Origin: G965261475 sp965261475 [NCBI: bacterium]
Lineage (GTDB): Bacteria; SAR324; XYD2-FULL-50-16
DNA: 64,000 bases
NCBI GenBank assembly: GCA_965261475.1
Contig: OZ253454.1
Coordinates: 62,001 to 126,000 of the forward strand
Reading direction: 5' to 3'
The stretch's first letter is position 1, and each line of letters opens with the position of its first letter. Shown in pieces: positions 24,113-32,463 of this stretch. The notes beneath the pieces were generated by a model. It had not been told where the DNA came from, searched no databases, and saw nothing but the letters and a program-made list of their open reading frames with translations. The position numbers and the translations under genes are program-made.

Positions 24113-26712
24113 TATCTTATGACATGTAGGGTTAGGCTACCGTCTCCACTATAGCGTACTTCAATTTTATTGTTTTTTTGGATAGTTTTATCTATAATTT
24201 TATAAGCTATAATATCTAGTAATTCTTTTTGCACGATTCTTCTCAAAGGTCTAGCACCAAATTCTTTGTCGTAGCTAATATTTACTAGGTATTCTAGTGC
24301 TTCTAGTGTGATTTTTATTTTTATATCGTGTGTTGCTAAATTTTTTTTTACTTTTTGAAAATGTATGTTGATAATTTTTAAAATATTTTCTTTTCTTAGA
24401 GGATAGAAAGGAATAATCTCGTCTAACCTATTGAGGAGCTCTGGTTTAAATCTTTGTAGTAGTACCTCTCTAGTCAAAGCGGTTGTAATTGGTTTGTTTT
24501 GGAAAAATAGTTCACTACCAAAATTACTGGTAAGTACAATAATAGTATTTTTAAAGCTAACTTTTACGCCTTTAGCGTCAGTTAAAATTCCTTCGTCTAA
24601 AATTTGTAAAAGTACGTTAAAAACCTCAGAGTGTCCTTTTTCAATCTCATCAAATAATACAATGGAGTAAGGGTTGCGTTTTACAGATTCTGTTAAAAGT
24701 CCTCCTTCTTCGTAGCCCACATAACCAGGTGGTGCCCCTATTAAGCGTGAAATGGTATGTTTTTCCATATATTCTGACATATCTAGGCGTATGATAACTT
24801 GCTCGTCATTAAATAGAATATCTGCTAATCCTTTGACTAGCTCGGTTTTGCCTACACCAGTAGGTCCAAAAAAGAAAAAAGAGCCTGAGGGTTTCTTTAA
24901 GTCATCTACATATGTTCTAGCCCGTCTGACAGAATTTGCGACTGCGTTGATAGCGCTTTCTTGTCCTACTACTTTTTTTTCTAAGTGTTGCTCTAGTTTG
25001 AGTAATTTTTCTCTTTCTGAGAGCATCATTTTTTCTAGTGGAATTCCTGTCCACTTGGCAATAACATTGCAGATTTCCTCTTTTCCTACTTCTTCTCTAA
25101 TAAACCTTCTCTCACCGTAACTATCCATTTTTTGATTGTTTGTTGCTAGCTGATTTGCTAGGTTAGCAAGCTCTCCATAACGAAGTTTGGCTGCTAGTTC
25201 TAAGTTTCCTGTTTTTTGGGCGTCTAGCTCTTCTTTTTTCTTTTTTTCAATTTCCTCTTTGAGTTTTCTGCCCTGCTGTAGAGTTTCTTTTTCTTCTTCC
25301 CATTGTTTTTTTAATTTTTCAATTTGCTCGCTAGAGTCTAAAATTTTTTGCTCTATCTCGGAGAGTTTTAGTTTTGAGAATCTGTCAACTTCCTTTGAGA
25401 GGGCAGTTTTTTCAATTTTTAGTTGTAGAATTGTTCTTGCTAGTACATCTATTGCTACAGGCATAGTTTCGATTTCCATACGAATCTTGGAAGCCGCTTC
25501 GTCAATCAAATCAATTGCTTTATCTGGTAGAAACCTATTGTTTATATATCTATCAGAAAGCTCGCTAGCAGCTTGAATAGCAAGGTCTTGTATTCTAACT
25601 CCATGGTGCACTTCATATTTTTCTTTTAGTCCTCTTAAAATCCCAATACAAGATTGAACGTCTGGCTCGTTAATCAAAATGGTTTGAAACCTGCGCGCTA
25701 ACGCGGCATTGCTTTCTATATATTTTTTATATTCTTTGAAAGTAGTAGCTCCAATACAGTGGAGCTCTCCGCGTGCTAGAGCTGGTTTAAACATATTAGA
25801 AGCGTCTAGGCTTCCTTGCGTCGCTCCTGCTCCAACTAACATATGTACTTCGTCAATAAATAAAATTACACCCTCTTTGATGCCGATGATTTCTTGTATA
25901 ACGCCTTTAATTCTTTTTTCAAAATCTCCACGGTAGCGTGTACCTGCTAATGTTTTGCCTAAATCTAATTCTAACAGCCGAATATTTTGTAGTTTTTCTG
26001 GTACATCACCATCTGCAATTCTATGTGCTAAAGCTTCTACAATGGCTGTTTTTCCTACTCCCGGCTCACCAATCAACAAAGGATTATTTTTTCTCCTCCT
26101 CAAAATTACTTGAATTACTCCTCTTAACTCCTCGTTTCTACCAATGATAGGGTCTATTTTATCTTTACTTGCTTTTTCTACTAAATTTATGCAAAATTCC
26201 TTGATAAAACTTCCTTCTTGTTGCGTTGTTGTTATTTGTGAGGTAGCGGTGGTTTTTGTTTTTACAAAAGAAGTTTTTTTACCTTCTAGCGCAGCTAACA
26301 CTGTAGAGAGCTCGATTTTCCCTTTTTCTAGTAGGTTAATTAACAATATATCTTCTACTTGGCAGAGTGAAACTAAGAGGTCTGTAGGTAATACAAAATC
26401 TTTTTGCATAAAATTTTTTCTTTTTACGGCTTTTTGTAGGATTTGCTCTGCGGCGTAGGAATAAAAAATTTTTTTGATAATATTTTTTTTAGGGAGTTGC
26501 TCTAGGTGTCTATGGCAATTTATCTCTAATTCCTTGAGTGTTACTGATAATTCTTGGAATAATTTTGTTAACTCTGCGTCTTTGGATTGCAAAAGAGCCA
26601 GTGTTAAATGTAATGGTTGTAATTGCTCGTTGTTTTTTGCGATAGCTATTCTTTTGGCTTGAACAAGGATATTTTGGCTAGATTGGTTAAAATATTGTTT
26701 GATTGTTGACAT
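24112..26712 (-). CDS. clpB: ATP-dependent disaggregase ClpB
   Basis: Hexameric AAA+ chaperone rescuing aggregated proteins with DnaK. ATG 26712 gives 866 aa, the normal size; a TTG two codons earlier is less likely. N-terminal repeat domain, NBD1 with GEPGVGKTAIVEALA and FIDEVHMLVGAG, a middle coiled coil of about 120 residues (roughly 400-520, the hallmark separating ClpB from ClpA/ClpC), NBD2 with GPTGVGKTELVKGLA and LFDEIEKGH, and the C-terminal GARPLRRIVQ. No IGF-type ClpP loop is seen. It is followed with 1-nt overlap by the ApaH-like gene. Confidence 0.96.
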   Translation of the reverse strand: MSTIKQYFNQSSQNILVQAKRIAIAKNNEQLQPLHLTLALLQSKDAELTKLFQELSVTLKELEINCHRHLEQLPKKNIIKKIFYSYAAEQILQKAVKRKNFMQKDFVLPTDLLVSLCQVEDILLINLLEKGKIELSTVLAALEGKKTSFVKTKTTATSQITTTQQEGSFIKEFCINLVEKASKDKIDPIIGRNEELRGVIQVILRRRKNNPLLIGEPGVGKTAIVEALAHRIADGDVPEKLQNIRLLELDLGKTLAGTRYRGDFEKRIKGVIQEIIGIKEGVILFIDEVHMLVGAGATQGSLDASNMFKPALARGELHCIGATTFKEYKKYIESNAALARRFQTILINEPDVQSCIGILRGLKEKYEVHHGVRIQDLAIQAASELSDRYINNRFLPDKAIDLIDEAASKIRMEIETMPVAIDVLARTILQLKIEKTALSKEVDRFSKLKLSEIEQKILDSSEQIEKLKKQWEEEKETLQQGRKLKEEIEKKKKEELDAQKTGNLELAAKLRYGELANLANQLATNNQKMDSYGERRFIREEVGKEEICNVIAKWTGIPLEKMMLSEREKLLKLEQHLEKKVVGQESAINAVANSVRRARTYVDDLKKPSGSFFFFGPTGVGKTELVKGLADILFNDEQVIIRLDMSEYMEKHTISRLIGAPPGYVGYEEGGLLTESVKRNPYSIVLFDEIEKGHSEVFNVLLQILDEGILTDAKGVKVSFKNTIIVLTSNFGSELFFQNKPITTALTREVLLQRFKPELLNRLDEIIPFYPLRKENILKIINIHFQKVKKNLATHDIKIKITLEALEYLVNISYDKEFGARPLRRIVQKELLDIIAYKIIDKTIQKNNKIEVRYSGDGSLTLHVIR

Positions 26713-26828
26713 TATCAATGATAAAAATGATTACTCGCTTTAGTGTAGTAGCTGATAAATTACAGCAAATATGTACTTAAACTATAGGAATACAAAAATT
26801 TTTTTTTCTTTGCAATAGAATTTTACTA

Positions 26829-26857
26829 TTGATTTATTTGATAAAAAATACAATTAT
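26829..26857 (+). promoter_or_regulatory. Possible sigma-70-like promoter for the Thr/Tyr tRNA pair
   Basis: TTGATT (26829-26834), 17 nt, AATTAT (26852-26857), 13 nt before tRNA-Thr. The same -10 sequence and spacing are seen ahead of the tRNA-Pro cluster, which supports both. Weak consensus match. Confidence 0.35.
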
Positions 26858-26870
26858 GTAAGAGTTTGTC

Positions 26871-26943
26871 GCTGGTGTAGCTCAATTGGTAGAGCAACTG
26901 ATTTGTAATCAGTAGGTTGCGGGTTCAAGTCCCATCACCAGCT
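26871..26943 (+). tRNA. tRNA-Thr (UGU)
   Basis: Complete cloverleaf of 73 nt: acceptor GCTGGTG/CACCAGC, D arm GCTC..GAGC, anticodon stem ACTGA/TCAGT with loop TTTGTAA giving anticodon TGT, T arm GTTCAAG type. CCA is not encoded. Four nt before tRNA-Tyr. Confidence 0.95.
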
Positions 26944-26947
26944 TGAA

Positions 26948-27029
26948 GGGGAGATGCCCGAGCGGCCAAAGGGAACAGACTGTAAATCTGTCGGCATTGC
27001 CTTCGAAGGTTCGAATCCTTCTCTCCCCA
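26948..27029 (+). tRNA. tRNA-Tyr (GUA)
   Basis: 82 nt with a long variable arm as expected for bacterial tRNA-Tyr. Acceptor GGGGAGA/TCTCCCC, anticodon loop CTGTAAA giving GTA, T arm with GGTTCGAATCC. CCA is not encoded. Co-transcribed with tRNA-Thr. Confidence 0.95.
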
Positions 27030-27129
27030 TAACAGTTAGTTTGATGCACTTAGTGAGTATACTATTTGCTTGTAGCTTGACAAAAATAAGAAAACAATTT
27101 ATGTTTCCGCTACTATTGTTTATAAAATA

Positions 27130-28230
27130 ATGTTGAATTTAATACGCAGGGCTTCTAGCCACTTTTTGATACTGACTTACTTAAACTTTTTTATTTTCTT
27201 TTATTTTCCTTACTATTCTTTTTATTCCCTGATCCTTTTGTTTGGATGGCTTTGCTATGGAAACTGGCAGGGGTTGTTTAGTGTCAAAAGTACAGTTTAT
27301 TTTTATGGTGTCTTTTTTTTTCTCGTATCTATAGCTGTTTCTATATTTTTAACTAAAAATTGGGATTCTTTCGGATTTGTTTTGCCTTTTATGATCCCTC
27401 TAGTCTTTTTATTTTTTATCAATTTATTGCAAATTAAGAATTATTCTAAGGGATTGATATTTCTTTGTTTGCTTTTTTTATTGGGACACGGACAAGAGTT
27501 TTTTTTTCACACCACCTACTACCCTATTTTACAAATAAGTTTTACCCAAGTTTTTTCTGTATGTTTGATTTTTCTACCAATTTTTTTGTGTGGTATTTTT
27601 GAGGGACAGATATTTTGGAAAATATTGCATGCATTGTTTGCACTAATTTTAATGTTTATTCTAGTTTCTAGTTTACAAATTTTATTTTATCTTACACTAG
27701 CCTATGCTTTACTGCTTTTTTTTGCTAGTAGGTACCGTAAATGGATTTATTTTTTATTAGCACTCTACTGGGTTGCTGTGATTGTTGTTTTAAATCTTGT
27801 TGATTGGGGTAACATTGCTAATGCTAGAGAAGATCTGATTTTACAAGTTCACAGTTTAGCAAATGCTTTACAAATAGGGTTTGTAGCAAATTTTTCTTTT
27901 TTTGGAACGGGGTACTGGGATATAAATGGTAACAATACCTATCAGCAAATTTATATTAGTTTTGGAGCTGTAGGGCTGATAAGCTATCTTTTTTTGATTG
28001 TAACTTTTACACTAGCCGTTTTCTTTAGCATGAAACGAAGAATTACTCAGCATAACGCTGAGACAAAAGTTTTGTGGTATTATGCTTCTTCGGTATTTTT
28101 ATTCTTTATTCTTACTATGTTTCAACCTAATTTTATTCATCCTTCTATATTTTATTTTACTATGGCAATTTGGGGAATTGCCTTGAGTTATATGGATTTT
28201 ATTAGATGTTACAAAAAGCAAAGAATTTAA
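27130..28230 (+). CDS. Polytopic membrane protein, O-antigen ligase/polymerase-like
   Basis: 366 aa, extremely hydrophobic and Phe-rich, about 10 membrane segments. Around residues 255-290 it has FFGTGYWDINGNNTYQQIYISFGAVGLISYL, here cited in parts as GTGYWD and NNTYQQ before a Gly-rich TM, which matches the periplasmic loop of Wzy_C/O-antigen ligase family proteins (GxG..., then a polar residue, then a long TM). That suggests a role in glycan polymerisation or ligation on the periplasmic face. No glycan-locus genes surround it; a glycosyltransferase lies at 40.9 kb. Alternative: an unrelated membrane protein. Confidence 0.5.
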   Translation: MLNLIRRASSHFLILTYLNFFIFFYFPYYSFYSLILLFGWLCYGNWQGLFSVKSTVYFYGVFFFLVSIAVSIFLTKNWDSFGFVLPFMIPLVFLFFINLLQIKNYSKGLIFLCLLFLLGHGQEFFFHTTYYPILQISFTQVFSVCLIFLPIFLCGIFEGQIFWKILHALFALILMFILVSSLQILFYLTLAYALLLFFASRYRKWIYFLLALYWVAVIVVLNLVDWGNIANAREDLILQVHSLANALQIGFVANFSFFGTGYWDINGNNTYQQIYISFGAVGLISYLFLIVTFTLAVFFSMKRRITQHNAETKVLWYYASSVFLFFILTMFQPNFIHPSIFYFTMAIWGIALSYMDFIRCYKKQRI

Positions 28231-28234
28231 GCTA

Positions 28235-29155
28235 ATGCAGCACCTATTACATTGGAAGGATTGGGATAGCCAGAGCGTCCACTATTTGCTAGAAAAAGCA
28301 CTAGATATTAAGCAGAAACCAGAAAATTATACACAATCTCTACAAGGAAAAAATGTTTTGCTACTTTTTGAAAAAACTTCTACAAGAACAAGAATTTCTT
28401 TTGAAGTAGGTATTCATCAGCTCGGGGGCAATGCTATTTTTATGGACTCTAATCATTCGCAAATACAAAAAACAAAATTATCCTATGAGATAGGCTCGTT
28501 GTGCGGTTATTGTGATTTTATTTTAGCACGACTCAACCGCCATGACGACCTAGTAACAGCTAGCAAGGCTAGCACGGTGCCTATTATTAACGGTTGTTGT
28601 AATCTTTATCATCCTTGTCAAGCACTAGCCGATCTATTAACTATGAAAGAGCAAAAAAAAGATTTAAAAAAAGTTAAATTGGTTTATGTAGGGGTACACA
28701 ATAATGTAGTTAATTCTTTAGTATCTATGGCAAATCATTTTCAATTCCAACTTTGTCTTGTTTGTCCTCTTAGCCCATCAGGCTCAGTAGATCAAGCAGA
28801 AAAACAAAAAGCACACAGAGCAAACTTGCTAGTAGAAACATTAAAATTTTCTCTAGCGTTAGAAAATGCTGATTTTATTTACACTGATACCTGGGTAGAT
28901 ATGGAATTTTTTTTAGATACTAGCAAAAGATCTATGCTAGCAGAAAGAAAAAGAATAATGATGCCATATCAACTGAATAGGGAAAATCTAGGAGATTCTA
29001 AGGCAAAGATTATGCACGATATGCCTATTCACGATGGCTACGAGATTACAAACGAACTTGTCTATGCAGAAAATTCTATTATTTTTGAGCAAAGTAAAAA
29101 TAGGCTTTACGCTCAAAAGGCGATTCTAGATTATTTAAACAACTATAAAAATTAA
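28235..29155 (+). CDS. Ornithine carbamoyltransferase-family protein with altered substrate motifs
   Basis: 306 aa. The carbamoyl-phosphate site is intact: EKTSTRTRISFE (about 47-58) and NLYHPCQALADLL (about 128-140). The ornithine side differs from classical OTCase: the DxxxSMG element reads DTWVDMEFF and the HCLP element reads HDMP (followed by IHDGYEIT). Without the SMG loop and the HCLP Cys, L-ornithine binding in the standard way is doubtful; it may be a divergent OTCase clade or act on another amine. No other arginine-pathway gene is in the window, so context does not help. It sits 5 nt after the preceding membrane protein gene. Confidence 0.75.
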   Translation: MQHLLHWKDWDSQSVHYLLEKALDIKQKPENYTQSLQGKNVLLLFEKTSTRTRISFEVGIHQLGGNAIFMDSNHSQIQKTKLSYEIGSLCGYCDFILARLNRHDDLVTASKASTVPIINGCCNLYHPCQALADLLTMKEQKKDLKKVKLVYVGVHNNVVNSLVSMANHFQFQLCLVCPLSPSGSVDQAEKQKAHRANLLVETLKFSLALENADFIYTDTWVDMEFFLDTSKRSMLAERKRIMMPYQLNRENLGDSKAKIMHDMPIHDGYEITNELVYAENSIIFEQSKNRLYAQKAILDYLNNYKN

Positions 29156-29157
29156 TT

Positions 29158-29520
29158 ATGACTTATCAAGTTTATACTATCATACATTTGATTGGAGCTT
29201 TTTGTGTGATTTTTGCGTTAGGTGGTAGTTTGGTGCAAGCTATAAATGGTGGAGTTAAAAAACATAGTTTTTGCAGAGCTCTAGGCATTACTCATGGTGT
29301 TGGGTTGTTACTACTATTTATTGCGGGGTTTGGGTTAATTGTAAAACTAGGCTATGTACCTATTCCTATTTGGGTTTGGATTAAAATACTTATTTGGGGG
29401 TTTTACGCCATTGTAAGCTCTTTGGCTTTTAGCAGGCAAAAAATAAGCGTCTTGTTGTGGGTCATTACTTTAGTGCTTTTTATATGCGTTATTATTTTAG
29501 CAAAAACTAAACCTTTTTAA
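29158..29520 (+). CDS. Small four-TM membrane protein of unknown function
   Basis: 120 aa with four hydrophobic segments (about 5-27, 44-64, 69-90, 96-116). A conserved-looking His at residue 10 and another at 46 could bind heme or metal, but I do not recognise the family. Tightly packed: 2 nt after the carbamoyltransferase stop and 3 nt before gatC. Confidence 0.75.
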   Translation: MTYQVYTIIHLIGAFCVIFALGGSLVQAINGGVKKHSFCRALGITHGVGLLLLFIAGFGLIVKLGYVPIPIWVWIKILIWGFYAIVSSLAFSRQKISVLLWVITLVLFICVIILAKTKPF

Positions 29521-29523
29521 AAG

Positions 29524-29811
29524 ATGTCTAATTCCTTTGATTTAGCCAAAATTACTCATCTTGCTCATTTAAATATGAGCAAGGAAGAGGTAGCAAAACT
29601 ATTACCTAAGGTACAACAAGTTATTGACTTTGTAGGAAAGATCCAGAAGCTAGAATTGACTAGTACAAAGGAGCAAGAAGTCTTTTTGCCAAGACAAACC
29701 TTTCGCAAAGACGAAGTTCAAAAACAAGCGATAGATATTGCTAAACTTAGTGCTTTTACAGCAGAAAATTATTTTGTAGTACCCAAAGTAATTAAGGATT
29801 TTGAGCAATAA
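29524..29811 (+). CDS. gatC: Asp-tRNA(Asn)/Glu-tRNA(Gln) amidotransferase subunit C
   Basis: Small subunit stabilising the GatCAB amidotransferase, which makes Gln-tRNA or Asn-tRNA from mischarged precursors. 95 aa. The start ITHLAHLNMSKEEV and KVQQVIDFVGKIQKL match GatC, and the C-terminal AENYFVVPKVI matches the family's PRV(I/V) tail. gatA and gatB are not in the window, so the complex is encoded at separate loci. It overlaps ribF by 11 nt. Confidence 0.88.
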   Translation: MSNSFDLAKITHLAHLNMSKEEVAKLLPKVQQVIDFVGKIQKLELTSTKEQEVFLPRQTFRKDEVQKQAIDIAKLSAFTAENYFVVPKVIKDFEQ

Positions 29812-30748
29812 ATTAATTTTTCCTCCCAATCATTGGTCGGAATTTGTTATTTGCCCTCCTATTTATAAAGAGTGGGCGATTACTTTAGGTAACTTTGATG
29901 GTTTGCATTTAGGTCATTCTTTTTTGATAGGTAAACTGAAAGAAAAAGCATTTTTAGCAAAAGTAAATAGTGGAATTATTACTTTTTTGCCTCATCCAAA
30001 AAAAGTCCTGCAAAAAAAAGAAGTTTATGAAGTTTATGATTCGTCAAAAAAAAAAGAATTATTATTGCAACAGCAAGTAAATTCTGTATTTTTTTTAAAA
30101 TTTGATGCAGTCCTAGCACAGATGTCAGCTACTGATTTTGTCTCTGCTCTCTGCGCTAAAATACCAATTCGCTATTTTTATGTTGGCTACGATTTTTCTT
30201 TTGGTAAGAATAGGCAAGGCAATATAGATTTACTAAAAACAATTGCTAGAGAAAAAAATTTTGAAGTTATTCAACTTCCTTCTTTAAAAAAAGAGCTCGT
30301 TATCTCTAGTTCTTATATTAGAAAGTTATTGTTAGCAGGTAATTTTTTACAAGCTAGTAATTATTTGGGTTCTCCTTGGTCTTTAGAGTCTAAAGTGTTA
30401 GAAGGACAGCAAGTAGGTAGGAAACTTGGTTTTCCTACATTAAACTTAGAGTTCGAATTTTATCCTCCTTTGAAAAAAGGAGTTTATATTGTAGAGGCAA
30501 TCATTCAAGGCAAAAGGTACAAAGGAGTAGCTAATTATGGCATTGCTCCTAGTGTGCAAAAAATAAAGAAACCTCGTTTTGAATGCCATCTATTAGACTT
30601 TCAAAAAAATATTTATGGAGTAAGGGTCAAAATCATTCCGCTTAAACTACTAAGACCAGAGAATCAATTTGCTAGTTTGAGGGCTTTAAAAGCACAAATA
30701 ACACTAGACATTCGCGCTGCAAAATGCTACTTTCAAGGTAGAGATTAG
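29801..30748 (+). CDS. ribF: Bifunctional riboflavin kinase/FAD synthetase
   Basis: Makes FMN and FAD from riboflavin. 315 aa. N-terminal FAD synthetase nucleotidyltransferase domain with LGNFDGLHLGH (about 28-38) and the SSSYIRKLL motif; C-terminal riboflavin kinase domain with GRKLGFPTLNL (about 209-219) and GVYIVEAIIQG. The start is TTG at 29801, inside the end of gatC, which implies coupled translation. Nothing unusual in the catalytic motifs. Confidence 0.94.
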   Translation: MSNKLIFPPNHWSEFVICPPIYKEWAITLGNFDGLHLGHSFLIGKLKEKAFLAKVNSGIITFLPHPKKVLQKKEVYEVYDSSKKKELLLQQQVNSVFFLKFDAVLAQMSATDFVSALCAKIPIRYFYVGYDFSFGKNRQGNIDLLKTIAREKNFEVIQLPSLKKELVISSSYIRKLLLAGNFLQASNYLGSPWSLESKVLEGQQVGRKLGFPTLNLEFEFYPPLKKGVYIVEAIIQGKRYKGVANYGIAPSVQKIKKPRFECHLLDFQKNIYGVRVKIIPLKLLRPENQFASLRALKAQITLDIRAAKCYFQGRD

Positions 30749-30896
30749 GGCTTATGAAGTGTTTTTTAAAAAAAACTATCTAGCTAATACTGTTAATAAT
30801 TTTAGAACATAAAAGCAAAAAGTTGTATTTTGTTGTTGTAATTCTTAGTGGTTGAGTATAGAAGTTAAGATCGTAAAAGTTATTTATTTTATAAAA

Positions 30897-31616
30897 ATGC
30901 CTATACATCTTAGAGCCAAAAAGGGACAGGTCGCTCCTTTGGTTATTGTCCCTGGAGAAGCTGGAAGAGCAAAGTTTATCGCTGAGAATTTTTTGACAAA
31001 TACTCAGTGCTATACGGAATATCGTCATCTTTTAGGTTATAGTGGTACCTACAAGGGTTTGTCTGTTTCCGTACAGACCACAGGTATGGGTATTCCAAGT
31101 AGCATGATTGTCTTCGAAGAGCTAGTGATGCTAGGAGCTAAAACTATTATTCGTATAGGCACCTGTGGAGGGCTACAAGCATATCTCAAAACGGGAGATA
31201 GTATAGTAGGAATCTCTGCGTGGGGAAGTAGTTCTACTATTGCTAGAATTGTAGATAATAGAGATTATGCTCCTCTTGCTGACGTTGGTCTTTCTAATCA
31301 CTTGTTCCAAAATATTTCAAAAAAACAACAATCCTACATAGGTCCTATTATCTCTAATGATTTATTTTATTTAGATTTGAAGCAACATTTACACCCCCTC
31401 ACAAAATTAGGCTGTTTAGCTGTGGAGATGGAGGCTGCTGGACTTTTTGCTCTGGGTGCTAAACATCAAATTACTACCGGTTGTATTTTAACTGTGTCTG
31501 ACCTAGTGTATTCTGATGATCTAGTAAGAGCAGATGATAGTGTAATTTTAGAGGGAGTAGTAAAAAATACAGAGGCAATCTTAGAGACTTTTTATGAAAC
31601 AAGAAACAAATCTTAA
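30897..31616 (+). CDS. deoD: Purine nucleoside phosphorylase, copy 1
   Basis: Phosphorolysis of purine (deoxy)nucleosides in salvage. 239 aa from ATG 30897 (a TTG at 30852 in frame is less likely; the shared duplication begins at 30879). Hexameric PNP/UDP family, resembling Thermus PNP: MPIHLRAKKGQ, phosphate loop PGEAGRAK (19-26, with Glu for the usual Asp and Arg24 kept), Arg43 in TEYRH, RIGTCGGL, the ribose motif VEMEAAG (176-182) and the catalytic Asp in TVSDL (202). All key residues are present, so I expect activity. A nearly identical paralogue follows 125 nt downstream. Confidence 0.9.
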   Translation: MPIHLRAKKGQVAPLVIVPGEAGRAKFIAENFLTNTQCYTEYRHLLGYSGTYKGLSVSVQTTGMGIPSSMIVFEELVMLGAKTIIRIGTCGGLQAYLKTGDSIVGISAWGSSSTIARIVDNRDYAPLADVGLSNHLFQNISKKQQSYIGPIISNDLFYLDLKQHLHPLTKLGCLAVEMEAAGLFALGAKHQITTGCILTVSDLVYSDDLVRADDSVILEGVVKNTEAILETFYETRNKS

Positions 31617-31741
31617 AATATAAGAATTAAAGATGATAATCTTTGAAAATAATTTACTTTTTTTACTGGTCTGACATATGTTGACTTTGGGTATCTACGG
31701 TTGTTGCACCCCACAAATTACAGGTTATTTATTTTATAAAA

Positions 31742-32461
31742 ATGCCTATACATCTTAGAGCTAAAAAGGGACAGGTCGCTCCTTTTGTTATTGTTTGTGG
31801 GGAAGGAGCAAGGGTAAAATTTATCGCTGAGAATTTTTTGACAAATACTCAGTGCTATACGGAATATCGTCATCTTTTAGGTTATAGCGGTACCTACAAG
31901 GGTTTGTCTGTTTCCGTACAGACCACAGGTATGGGTATTCCAAGTAGCATGATTGTCTTCGAAGAGTTAGTAATGCTAGGAGCTAAAACTATTATTCGTA
32001 TAGGCACCTGTGGAGGGCTACAAGCATATCTCAAAACGGGAGATAGTATAGTAGGAATCTCTGCGTGGGGAAGTAGTTCTACTATTGCTAGAATTGTAGA
32101 CAATAGAGATTATGCTCCTCTTGCTGACGTTGGTCTTTCTAATCAATTGTTCCAAAATATTTCAAAAAAACAACAATCTTACATAGGTCCTATTATCTCT
32201 AATGATTTATTTTATTTAGATTTGAAGCAACATTTACACCCCCTCACAAAATTAGGCTGCCTAGCTGTAGACAATGAGGCTGCTGGGCTTTTTGCTCTGG
32301 GCGCTAAACATCAAATTACTACTGGTTGTATTTTAACTGTTTCTGATTTAGTGTATCTTGATGATCCTGTGAGGGCAGATGATAGTGTAATTTTAGAGGG
32401 AGTCAAGGAGAATGTAGAAGTTACTTTGGAAACTTTTTGTCATACAGCAAATATATCTTAA
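31742..32461 (+). CDS. Purine nucleoside phosphorylase paralogue, copy 2 (diverged active site)
   Basis: 239 aa, tandem duplicate of the preceding gene. The fold-determining core is unchanged, Arg24, Arg43 and Asp202 are kept, but the phosphate loop changes from PGEAGRAK to CGEGARVK and the ribose/base motif from VEMEAAG to VDNEAAG (Glu177Asp, Met178Asn). The C-terminal 30 residues also differ at about ten positions. The reading frame is intact, so it is not a plain pseudogene. It may have altered base or sugar preference, or be losing function. The stop lies 2 nt before the PEP carboxykinase ATG. Confidence 0.85.
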   Translation: MPIHLRAKKGQVAPFVIVCGEGARVKFIAENFLTNTQCYTEYRHLLGYSGTYKGLSVSVQTTGMGIPSSMIVFEELVMLGAKTIIRIGTCGGLQAYLKTGDSIVGISAWGSSSTIARIVDNRDYAPLADVGLSNQLFQNISKKQQSYIGPIISNDLFYLDLKQHLHPLTKLGCLAVDNEAAGLFALGAKHQITTGCILTVSDLVYLDDPVRADDSVILEGVKENVEVTLETFCHTANIS

Positions 32462-32463
32462 TT

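Larger units (their letters stand above)
30879..32461 (+). repeat. Tandem gene duplication containing two PNP genes
   Basis: Homology between the two units starts at 30879 and 31724, 18 nt before each ATG, and runs through both coding regions. Residues 26-134 of the two proteins are identical and the DNA there differs at only a few silent sites; changes are concentrated in the first 25 codons, at codons 177-178, and after codon 205. The 107 nt between the units show no similarity to the region ahead of copy 1. Confidence 0.9.

Noticed and set aside
28235-29155. Naming the gene argF
   Set aside because: Both ornithine-specific motifs are changed and no arginine gene is near, so the symbol would overstate the evidence.
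31742-32461. Calling PNP copy 2 a pseudogene
   Set aside because: The frame is full length with conserved Arg24, Arg43 and Asp202; only specific motifs changed.
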